From positions 1-33,507 of the forward strand of contig CAVFZY010000011.1 of the NCBI GenBank assembly GCA_963627135.1: 33,507 nt of DNA, given 5' to 3'. Source of the DNA: CAG-103 sp963627135. Its GTDB lineage: Bacteria > Bacillota > Clostridia > Oscillospirales > Oscillospiraceae. Positions 6,948 to 13,176 of the stretch are shown in pieces. Made by a program: the position numbers and the translations under genes. The notes under the pieces are model-generated. The model did not search any database. It was not told the DNA's origin and saw only the letters and a program-made list of their open reading frames with translations. Position 1 is the stretch's first letter; every line of letters begins with the position of its first letter.

Positions 6948-7748
6948 GTGAACAAAGCGCAGCAGGCCAGCGTCGAGCTGCGGGCCATGGACGAGCTGGC
7001 GGCGCAGGATTCACCGATGCACCGGCTCAGCCCGCTGTCCAAGCTCTTTGTGACCGTGCTTTACATCGTCGTGACGGTCTCGTTTCATAAGTACGACATC
7101 TCGGGCGTGTTCGTTATGGTGCTCTTTCCGCTCGTCGGCTATCAGGTCAGCATGATCCCGGTGCACACGTGCTTTCACAAGCTGCGTGTGGTCATGCCGC
7201 TCGTGTGCGCGGTGGGCCTGTTCAACCCCTTCTTTGACAAGCAGATTGTGCTGTATCTCGGCACGGTTGGTGTCAGCGGCGGCGTGATCTCCATGTTGAC
7301 GCTGATGATGAAGGGCATCTTCTGCCTCATGGCGTCGTTCCTGCTCGCGGCGACGACGAGTATTGAGGACATCTGCCGCGCGCTGCGGCAGCTGCACGTG
7401 CCGAAGGTGCTCACGTCGCTGCTGCTGCTCACATTCCGGTATATCTCCGTGCTGCTCGATGAGGCTGCTATCATGACGGACGCCTACCGACTGCGCGCGC
7501 CGGGGCAGAAGGGCGTGCACATCTCCGCCTGGGGCTCGTTCCTGGGTCAGCTGCTGCTGCGCAGCATGGACCGCGCGACCGCGCTCTATGAAAGCATGGA
7601 GCTGCGCGGCTATCACGGGGAGTTCCATTACGCGCAGGGCCGGCTGTCGAGCCGGGCCTCGTGGCCGTTTGCCATTGGGTGTGCGGCGCTGATTATTTTG
7701 GCGCGGCTGTATAATCTGCCGGCGCTGCTGGGCGGACTTTTTGCCTGA
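6948..7748 (+). CDS. cbiQ: Energy-coupling-factor transporter transmembrane protein CbiQ
   Basis: This 266-residue T-component couples the ATPase to CbiM. Membrane segments are visible near residues 30-75, 78-105 and 110-140, plus a final one near 235-262. The two Ala-Arg-Gly-type coupling helices are represented by AYRLRAPGQ (about 178-186) and SMELRGYHG (about 215-223). It starts MDELAAQDSPMHRLSPLSKL, the usual CbiQ opening, after about ten extra residues. The GTG at 6948 follows GGGGGAGG. It sits 97 bp after cbiM and 12 bp before cbiO. Confidence 0.9.
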   Translation: MNKAQQASVELRAMDELAAQDSPMHRLSPLSKLFVTVLYIVVTVSFHKYDISGVFVMVLFPLVGYQVSMIPVHTCFHKLRVVMPLVCAVGLFNPFFDKQIVLYLGTVGVSGGVISMLTLMMKGIFCLMASFLLAATTSIEDICRALRQLHVPKVLTSLLLLTFRYISVLLDEAAIMTDAYRLRAPGQKGVHISAWGSFLGQLLLRSMDRATALYESMELRGYHGEFHYAQGRLSSRASWPFAIGCAALIILARLYNLPALLGGLFA

Positions 7749-7760
7749 GGAGGGGCGCTT

Positions 7761-8501
7761 ATGCTGTGTTTTGACCATGTTTCGTTTGCCTATCCGGGCG
7801 AGCGCACGATCCTGAATGATTTGTCGTTTTCCGTTTCCGAGGGCGAGCAGGTCGGCCTGATCGGCGCCAACGGCGCGGGCAAGTCCACGCTCATGAAGGC
7901 GGCGCTGGGGCTCATCACCGTCACCGGCACGATCACGATCGACGGTCTGGAGATGAATCGCGACAACCTCGCGGACATTCGTCAGCGGCTGGGCTATGTC
8001 CTGCAGGATTCGGACAACCAGATGTTCATGCCGACGGTGCTTGAGGACATGCTCTTCGGCCCGCTCAATTACGGCATGCCCCGCCCGGAGGCGGAGGCGC
8101 TCGTGGATCGGACGCTCGTGGAGCTGAACCTCACGTACCTGAAAAACCGCCGCAACCACAAGCTCTCCGGCGGCGAAAAGCGCATGGCCGCCATCGCGAC
8201 CATCCTCGCCATGCAGCCGAAGATCATGCTCATGGACGAGCCGTCCACGGCGCTTGACCCGAAAAATCGCCGCACGCTCATCCGCACGCTCAATGCGTTG
8301 CCGGTGACGAAGATCATCGCGACGCACGATCTGGACCTCGTGCTCGAGACGTGCGACCGTGTTCTGCTGCTGCACGACGGGCAGATCGCGGCCGACGGCC
8401 CGGCGGGGGAGATCCTGCGCGACCGGGCGCTGCTCGAGCAGCACTCGCTGGAACTGCCGTTTTGCCTTGCCGGTGTGCCGGAACGGGCAAAAAAATCGTG
8501 A
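7761..8501 (+). CDS. cbiO: Energy-coupling-factor transporter ATPase CbiO
   Basis: This 246-residue ATPase drives metal uptake. Walker A is GANGAGKST (residues 35-43), the Q-loop region is VLQDSDNQMFMPTV, the signature is LSGGEKRMAAIA, Walker B is IMLMDEPS and the switch is ATHDLDL. QDSDNQ is typical of ECF ATPases. Only one A-component gene is present, so it should act as a homodimer, as in dedicated CbiMNQO systems rather than shared EcfAA' modules. GAGGAGGGGC precedes the ATG. The tail ends VPERAKKS. Confidence 0.93.
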   Translation: MLCFDHVSFAYPGERTILNDLSFSVSEGEQVGLIGANGAGKSTLMKAALGLITVTGTITIDGLEMNRDNLADIRQRLGYVLQDSDNQMFMPTVLEDMLFGPLNYGMPRPEAEALVDRTLVELNLTYLKNRRNHKLSGGEKRMAAIATILAMQPKIMLMDEPSTALDPKNRRTLIRTLNALPVTKIIATHDLDLVLETCDRVLLLHDGQIAADGPAGEILRDRALLEQHSLELPFCLAGVPERAKKS

Positions 8502-8511
8502 AAAACAGCGC

Positions 8512-8540
8512 TTGAAGCTGGGAACGCCGTCTGCTATAAT
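8512..8540 (+). promoter_or_regulatory. Promoter of the second EamA gene
   Basis: TTGAAG (8512-8517), 17-bp spacer, TATAAT (8535-8540). It starts 11 bp after the cbiO stop. No clear terminator separates the two, so some readthrough from cbiO is possible. Confidence 0.75.
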
Positions 8541-8569
8541 AACGCGTATTCCGATGGAGAGCGAGGTCG

Positions 8570-9493
8570 ATGTTTGCAATGAGCCGACAGTTCAAGGGCG
8601 CGCTGATGGCAGCGGGCGGCGGTGTGTGCTGGGGCATTTCTGGCACGATGGGGCAGTATCTCTTTACGCATGAGGCCATGCAGACCACGTGGCTGATCCC
8701 GATCCGTCTGGGCCTGGCGGGCCTGATTTTGTTCGTATACTGGCTGGTGAAGGACCGGCGGCTGCTGTTCGCCCCGTGGCGGCAGCGCGGCAGCGCGGTG
8801 ATGCTGCTGCTCTACGGCGTTTTCGGCATCAGCCTGAGCCAGTTTCTTTATTTTCTGACCATTCAGTTTTCCAATGCGGCCATCGGCACGATCATGCAGG
8901 ACCTGTCACCGGTGATGGTGCTGCTGATCGCCTGCGCGGGCGCGCACAGAAAGCCGCGCGCATATGAGATCGCGAGCATCGTGCTGGCGCTGCTCGGCGT
9001 GACGCTGCTGACCACGCACGGCGACCTGACCGCGTTTGCCGTGTCGCCGGTAGCGCTGATCGCGGGCGTTGGGAGCGCGGTGTGCGTGACGGTGTATAAC
9101 TGTCTCTACCCGCGCCGGGAACTGCGCGATTATCCGGTCAGCATGCTGCAGGCGTGGGCGTTTTTGATGGGCGCCGTGCTCTTCGAGCTGACCATGCACC
9201 CGTGGACGCTCGGCTATACGCCGTCGCTGCGCGGCGTCGGCGGCATTTTGTTCGTGGTGCTCTTCGGCAATCTGCTGGCTTTCAACCTCTACATGACGGG
9301 CGTGAAGCTTATCGGCCCGGAAAAGAGCGTGCTCTACGGCTTTGCCGAGCCGGTCACGGCGGCCATTCTGGCCGTGACGCTGCTGGATACGCCGTTCACG
9401 GTCTGGGACGCGCTGGGCTTTGCCGCCGTGTTTGCCATGCTGGCGGTGCTGTCTGCCGGCGGAAAGAAATATGCCGAGCGTCTGGAAGTGTGA
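8570..9493 (+). CDS. EamA family (DMT superfamily) permease
   Basis: This 307-residue protein has about ten hydrophobic spans in two EamA repeats. The opening is FKGALMAAGGGVCWGISGTMGQYLF; FSNAAIGTIMQDLSPVMVLLIAC closes the first repeat's core and IGPEKSVLYGFAEPVTAAILAV the second, a pattern typical of the RhaT/YdcZ-like exporters of Firmicutes. The substrate is unknown. ATG codons at 8570 and 8579 are both possible; GAGCGAGG favours 8570. It is only distantly similar to the EamA protein at 4724, so this is not a recent duplication. Confidence 0.88.
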   Translation: MFAMSRQFKGALMAAGGGVCWGISGTMGQYLFTHEAMQTTWLIPIRLGLAGLILFVYWLVKDRRLLFAPWRQRGSAVMLLLYGVFGISLSQFLYFLTIQFSNAAIGTIMQDLSPVMVLLIACAGAHRKPRAYEIASIVLALLGVTLLTTHGDLTAFAVSPVALIAGVGSAVCVTVYNCLYPRRELRDYPVSMLQAWAFLMGAVLFELTMHPWTLGYTPSLRGVGGILFVVLFGNLLAFNLYMTGVKLIGPEKSVLYGFAEPVTAAILAVTLLDTPFTVWDALGFAAVFAMLAVLSAGGKKYAERLEV

Positions 9494-9499
9494 ATTTTA

Positions 9500-9627
9500 A
9501 AAAGAAAAACGGAGCAGATACGGGGGGATGTATCTGCTCCGTTCCTGTTTATGAGGGATGGTCATTCCTCTCATAACGGTTGTCCCACGCGGTGTACCCC
9601 ACAGCACCGGATGTACCTACGTAGTAC
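9500..9627 (-). ncRNA. Candidate small RNA of ~125 nt with four hairpins
   Basis: A compact minus-strand unit runs from a consensus promoter (9634-9662) to a strong terminator. Successive hairpins are visible in the RNA: ATGTAC/GTACAT at the very 5' end (9624-9629 with 9611-9616); GGTG/CACC (9608-9591); ATGAGaGG/CC-CTCAT with loop AATGACCAT (9574-9551); and the terminator stem (9543-9508). A frame of about 28 codons from an ATG at the start point also exists, but it would be leaderless with no ribosome site. I do not recognise the family: it lacks the SRP core, the 6S pattern and tmRNA features. Confidence 0.6.
9508..9543. terminator. Bidirectional rho-independent terminator
   Basis: Perfect 14-bp stem AACGGAGCAGATAC/GTATCTGCTCCGTT with loop GGGGGGAT. 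On the minus strand the stem runs straight into CCGTTTTTCTTTTT, a strong U-tract. On the plus strand CCTGTTT follows. It ends both the EamA gene and the minus-strand small RNA. Confidence 0.9.
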
Positions 9628-9633
9628 ATGTTC

Positions 9634-9662
9634 ATTATTTCACAGAAAATTTGCCATGTCAA
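9634..9662 (-). promoter_or_regulatory. Promoter of the candidate small RNA
   Basis: Read on the minus strand: TTGACA (9662-9657), 17-bp spacer, AATAAT (9639-9634). The -35 is perfect and the spacing ideal. The surrounding ~80 bp is AT-rich and contains no coding frame of note. Confidence 0.75.
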
Positions 9663-9731
9663 CAAAAAACTGCTGCATTTTTGCGCTTTTCTGTCACAAA
9701 AACTGCTAAGAAAATGTGCGTTTATGCAGAA

Positions 9732-9817
9732 GCCGCCCGGCAGGCGTAGCATCCTCCTGCGTCTCTTTTTTACCCCAAGGGCGTGTGGTCGCTACGAAAT
9801 TTACCACCTCGGGCGGC
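9732..9817. other. Nested inverted repeats, possible structured RNA
   Basis: GCCGCCCG (9732-9739) pairs with CGGGCGGC (9810-9817), and inside it CGTAGC (9744-9749) pairs with GCTACG (9791-9796). An alternative stem, GTGGT/ACCAC, overlaps the inner one. The element begins 7 bp beyond the homocysteine methyltransferase stop codon. On the plus strand GCAGG...CCTGC precedes CTCTTTTTT, so the left half could also be a terminator for rightward RNA. I cannot assign a family or even the strand. The rest of 9544-9823 holds the small-RNA unit and AT-rich sequence. Confidence 0.4.
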
Positions 9818-9823
9818 GACTGT

Positions 9824-11041
9824 TCAAATCAGCAGGCCGTACCGGTCGCACAGGGGCAGCAGCGCCGCCTCCGGGAGCGTGCCCTCGTACAGCGCGCGGC
9901 CCTGATAGGCGCGCAGCGCCGCCTCGAGCAGCTCTGCGTCGTCACAGACGAGGCACAGCGGCTTGCTCAGCAGGTGCTGCACGTCAGTCAGTGCATCAAT
10001 GTCCTCCCAGGCACCGATGCGCAGCGCGACCATGGGTTCACTGCCGTCGAGCGCATCTGCCAGCTGGTCCTCCAGGTCGAGGCCGGCGGTCAGCACCGGA
10101 CCGTGCCCGGCATCTGCCGGCAGGTAAAAGGGGAACTTCTCCGTTGCGGCCGGGAGCAGGTCGGTGTGCGCCGGTGCGGGCGGGGCGGGTTTCGCGCCTT
10201 TCAGAGCATCTCGCAGCGCGGCGATGTGCTCCGCCGTCGTACCGCAGCAGCCGCCGAAAACGGCCACACCGGCCTCAAGCATCGGCTGCACGAACGCCGT
10301 GAATTCCTCCGGTGTGCAGTCATACACAGTTTTGCCGCCGACGGTGATGGGCATGCCGGCGTTGGGCTTTGCGATCAGCGGCACACGGGCGTATTCCCGC
10401 AGGCGGCGCAGCTGCATGAGCATCTTCTCCGGCCCGGTCGAGCAGTTGAGGCCGAAAGCGTTGATGCCCATGCCCTGCAGCACGGTCAGTGCAGCTGTCA
10501 CGTCTGTACCTGAGAGGCTGTGGCCGCTCTCATCGCACGTGAAGGACACGAAGATGGGCTTGTCGCTCACGCTTCGCACAGCCAGCACGGCGGCGCGCGC
10601 GTCCGAGAGCGTCATCATCGTCTCGATGACATACAGATCGACACCGGCAGCTTCGAGCCCGGCCGCCTGCTCGGTGTAGATATCGACCAGATCCTCGAAC
10701 GACGCCTCGCCGAGTGGAGCGAGGAACAGGCCCGTTGGCGCAAGATCACCCGCGATCCATGCCTTGCCGTCCGCTGCTTCGCGCGAGAGCGCCGCGAGGC
10801 GGCGGTTATAGTCCGCCGTCTGGTTGAAGATGCTGCGCTCCTCGAGCTTTTGCCGGTTGGCACCGAAGGTCGGCGTGTAGAGCACCTGACTGCCGGCGGC
10901 GACGTAGCCGCGCTGGATGCCGATAATGACGTCCGGGTGCTCAAGCGTCCACTGCTCGGCGCTCACATCACCGGCGTAGCCGTGCTTTTGCAATTCGGTG
11001 CCGGTCGCACCGTCCAGAATGAGGGGAAAACGGATCTCCAT
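9824..11041 (-). CDS. Homocysteine S-methyltransferase family protein
   Basis: This 405-residue enzyme transfers a methyl group to homocysteine, giving methionine. The pfam S-methyl_trans barrel covers about residues 1-285. The zinc-binding Cys set is intact: Cys200 (LNCSTGP) and Cys265-Cys266 (GGCCGTT). Residues 290-405 form an extra domain (DLEDQLADALDGSEP...) of unknown role, with no pterin, B12 or reactivation domain as in full MetH. It therefore needs an outside methyl donor, plausibly the corrinoid domain of the protein encoded at 13177. The start is set by an ideal GGAGGT. It follows the ASKHA activator by 18 bp on the same strand, in one operon. Confidence 0.9.
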   Translation of the reverse strand: MEIRFPLILDGATGTELQKHGYAGDVSAEQWTLEHPDVIIGIQRGYVAAGSQVLYTPTFGANRQKLEERSIFNQTADYNRRLAALSREAADGKAWIAGDLAPTGLFLAPLGEASFEDLVDIYTEQAAGLEAAGVDLYVIETMMTLSDARAAVLAVRSVSDKPIFVSFTCDESGHSLSGTDVTAALTVLQGMGINAFGLNCSTGPEKMLMQLRRLREYARVPLIAKPNAGMPITVGGKTVYDCTPEEFTAFVQPMLEAGVAVFGGCCGTTAEHIAALRDALKGAKPAPPAPAHTDLLPAATEKFPFYLPADAGHGPVLTAGLDLEDQLADALDGSEPMVALRIGAWEDIDALTDVQHLLSKPLCLVCDDAELLEAALRAYQGRALYEGTLPEAALLPLCDRYGLLI

Positions 11042-11059
11042 GTTGTGACCTCCGTGAAA

Positions 11060-12562
11060 TTATGGTTGTGGAAACGACAGATAGTCGGTAAAGGCTGCGG
11101 CAAAGTCTGCGCGGCCGGACAGCTCCAAATAGTCGCATGCCCGGGAAATGGCCCCGATGCGCTGCCACTGCGCGGGGTCGAGCGTGAGCGCGGCCGCACC
11201 GGCGAGCGCTGTGTTGCCGAGCGTATGCAGCCTGCCCACGCACGCTCGCGGGAGCATGCCGATGGCCATGGCGCTGTTGGGGTCGAGATAGCTGCCGAAG
11301 CCGCCGGCAAGGTACACACCGTCTATTTGCTCCGGCGCGATCCCACGCTGCTGCAGCAGCACGCGGATGCCCGCTGCGACAGCGGCCTTGGCCAGCTGCA
11401 GATTGCGCACGTCTGCTGCCGTGAGCCATACCTCCGGTGTCAGGTGAAAGCAGCCGTTGCCGTCGCCGTCGCGCGTCAGATAGCGGCGCAGGGGTTCCGC
11501 TGCATCCTCCGGCGGCAGCAGCCGCCCGCCGGGTGCGATGGCACCGAGATGCAGCAGCACCGCCGTCAGGTCTAGGAGGCCGGAGCCGCACAGGCCCTTC
11601 GGCTCGCCGCCGCCAATGACGTCGTACAGAAAGCCGCGGTCATACCGCACACGGCTGACGGCGCCGTCCACGCCCGGCATGCCGCACGTGATGCCCGCAC
11701 CCTCAAAGGCCGGGCCGGACGCTACGGCGCAGCAGACGAACCCGCCGAGCCCGCCGAGCGCCATCTCACCGTTTGTGCCGATGTCGAGAAACAAATGTTC
11801 GCCTGGCAGGTTCGCAAGTCCGGCGGACAGCAGCCCAGCTGTGATGTCCCCGCCGACGTAACCCGCCACGCAGGGGGCAAAGTGCACCGGCACGCCGTGC
11901 AGCGTTTTGTCTCCGGGCGCTGAAAAGAGCGTCTCCGGCAGGAACGGCGCCGCGGCGATGCCGCGCACGGAGTACCCGGCGAAGAGGTGCTGCATGACGG
12001 TGTTGCCGGCGAGCGTGATCTCGCGCAGCGTGTCCGGTGTGCGGCCGCTGTGCGAGAGCGCGTCCGCCACCAGCGCCCAGACCTGCGCGCGGATGCGCTG
12101 CGAGAGCTCCTGCAGGCCGTCCGGCTGCTCGAACGTGTACTGGATGCGGCTGATGACGTCGGCCCCATAGGGGGCCTGCGCGTTCCATCCACTGCAGGTT
12201 TCCAGCTCCGCGCCGGTCGCAAGGTCGTACAGCCGCACGACGACGGTCGTGGTGCCGAGATCGACGGCGGCAGCACTGCCCGTGCGCCCTGGCTGGCATG
12301 CGGGCAGTGGCACGGTGGCGGTCAGGATCGTGCCGTCGGCGTTCTCCGGCAGCGTGACGGTGTCGCCGTCCGCCGGATAGACCCGGCAGGCGAGCCGGGG
12401 CACACCGTTGACCGGCACGCGGCACTTGCCGCAGCGGCCCTTTCCGCCGCAGGCGGCGGGGATGGAATAGCCCGCGCGCCGCAGGACGGACAGCAGTGTT
12501 TCGCCTTCCGGCAGGGGAATGACGCGCATGCGACCGTTTTGTTCAATTTGAATGCTTGACAC
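11060..12562 (-). CDS. [2Fe-2S]-ASKHA corrinoid-activating protein (RACE/DUF4445 family)
   Basis: This 500-residue protein is predicted to reduce inactive Co(II) corrinoid back to Co(I), using ATP. The N-terminal ferredoxin domain has Cys38, Cys44, Cys47 and Cys59 (AACGGKGRCGKC...LAC), one [2Fe-2S] cluster. The large ASKHA part follows: AVDLGTTTVVVRLYDL (phosphate 1), LFLDIGTNGEMAL (phosphate 2), GGLGGFVCCAVASGPAFEGAGI and YLAGGFGSYLD. This layout matches COG3894 reductive activators of methyltransferase corrinoid proteins. I chose GTG at 12562 because the predicted transcription start (about 12586) lies inside the longer frame's ATG region and GGGGGGC precedes the GTG. It is first gene of the leftward operon. 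Confidence 0.88.
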   Translation of the reverse strand: MSSIQIEQNGRMRVIPLPEGETLLSVLRRAGYSIPAACGGKGRCGKCRVPVNGVPRLACRVYPADGDTVTLPENADGTILTATVPLPACQPGRTGSAAAVDLGTTTVVVRLYDLATGAELETCSGWNAQAPYGADVISRIQYTFEQPDGLQELSQRIRAQVWALVADALSHSGRTPDTLREITLAGNTVMQHLFAGYSVRGIAAAPFLPETLFSAPGDKTLHGVPVHFAPCVAGYVGGDITAGLLSAGLANLPGEHLFLDIGTNGEMALGGLGGFVCCAVASGPAFEGAGITCGMPGVDGAVSRVRYDRGFLYDVIGGGEPKGLCGSGLLDLTAVLLHLGAIAPGGRLLPPEDAAEPLRRYLTRDGDGNGCFHLTPEVWLTAADVRNLQLAKAAVAAGIRVLLQQRGIAPEQIDGVYLAGGFGSYLDPNSAMAIGMLPRACVGRLHTLGNTALAGAAALTLDPAQWQRIGAISRACDYLELSGRADFAAAFTDYLSFPQP

Positions 12563-12584
12563 GGCCGCCGCCCCCCGATAAGAT
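12556..12584 (+). promoter_or_regulatory. Rightward promoter of the DUF2284/corrinoid operon
   Basis: TTGACA (12556-12561), 17-bp spacer, TAAGAT (12579-12584). The start point near 12591 lies in the -10 region of the leftward promoter, so the two polymerases should exclude each other. Confidence 0.65.
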
Positions 12585-12592
12585 ATAAGCAT

Positions 12593-12622
12593 ATTCTAAG
12601 CGGCAAAACTTTGCTTTGTCAA
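12593..12622 (-). promoter_or_regulatory. Leftward promoter of the activator/methyltransferase operon
   Basis: Read on the minus strand: TTGACA (12622-12617), 18-bp spacer, TAGAAT (12598-12593). The start point would fall near 12586, inside the rightward promoter region. Confidence 0.7.
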
Positions 12623-12634
12623 GAGGCTTTACAT

Positions 12635-13171
12635 ATGAACGATCCCGAAACGCTGGCCGCACAAAACGGCTTTTCCCACTGGGCACAGCTGAATATGGCG
12701 GCGGCGGTACCGCTGGCGGCGGTGCGCGCCATGTGCGCGGACGGCCGCTGCGGGCGCTACGGGCACAACTGGGCCTGCCCGCCCGGCTGCGGCAGCATCG
12801 AGGCGGCCGCGCGCCGCATCGCGCGCTATGATGCTGGCATCCTCGTGCAGACGACCGGGATGCTGCGCGATGATTTTGACTACGAATCCATTGCGGACAC
12901 CGAGCGCGCGCACAAGCGCCGCTTTGCCGACTTTGCCCGCCAGATGCGTCGGCTCTGCCCCGGCTGCCTGCCGCTGACGGCCGGCAGCTGCACGCTCTGC
13001 GCCCGCTGCACATATCCCGACCGTCCGTGCCGGTACCCGACCAAGTGCCTGTCGTCCATGGAGGCGTACGGCCTGTTCGTGAGCGATGTCTGCACACGCT
13101 CAGGCCTTGCCTATAACTATGGCCCGCGCACCATGACGTATACATCCTGCATTTTGTACAACAAGGAGTGA
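12635..13171 (+). CDS. DUF2284 Cys-rich metal-binding protein
   Basis: This 178-residue protein has thirteen or so cysteines, many in pairs. Visible motifs are CADGRCGRYGHNWACPPGCGS (about residues 30-50) and CPGCLPLTAGSCTLCARCTYPDRPC...KC (about 109-145), the pattern of DUF2284. Such proteins are predicted to bind Fe-S clusters or other metal and are often found beside corrinoid methyltransferases; their reaction is unknown. The ATG at 12635 follows AAGAGG. Its stop codon is 5 bp before the next start, and AAGGAG inside its last codons serves the next gene, so the two are co-translated. A role as a dedicated electron donor or metallochaperone is an inference from context. Confidence 0.85.
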   Translation: MNDPETLAAQNGFSHWAQLNMAAAVPLAAVRAMCADGRCGRYGHNWACPPGCGSIEAAARRIARYDAGILVQTTGMLRDDFDYESIADTERAHKRRFADFARQMRRLCPGCLPLTAGSCTLCARCTYPDRPCRYPTKCLSSMEAYGLFVSDVCTRSGLAYNYGPRTMTYTSCILYNKE

Positions 13172-13176
13172 AACCC

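Noticed and set aside
7011..8579. Long open frame of 522 codons on the minus strand
   Set aside because: It is the antisense of cbiQ and cbiO, is rich in Arg/Gln/His as expected from a GC-rich antisense frame, and has no family features.
9549..9752. Minus-strand 67-codon protein gene over the small-RNA unit
   Set aside because: Its first half covers the AT-rich promoter region upstream of the predicted start point, and there is no ribosome site for the shorter version.
10520..11575. Plus-strand open frame of 351 codons
   Set aside because: It spans parts of two clear minus-strand genes and their intergenic gap, with no recognisable domain.
12563..12592. Ten-codon N-terminal extension of the corrinoid activator from an ATG at 12592
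   Set aside because: The promoter at 12593-12622 would start transcription near 12586, inside or after this ATG; the GTG at 12562 has the ribosome site.
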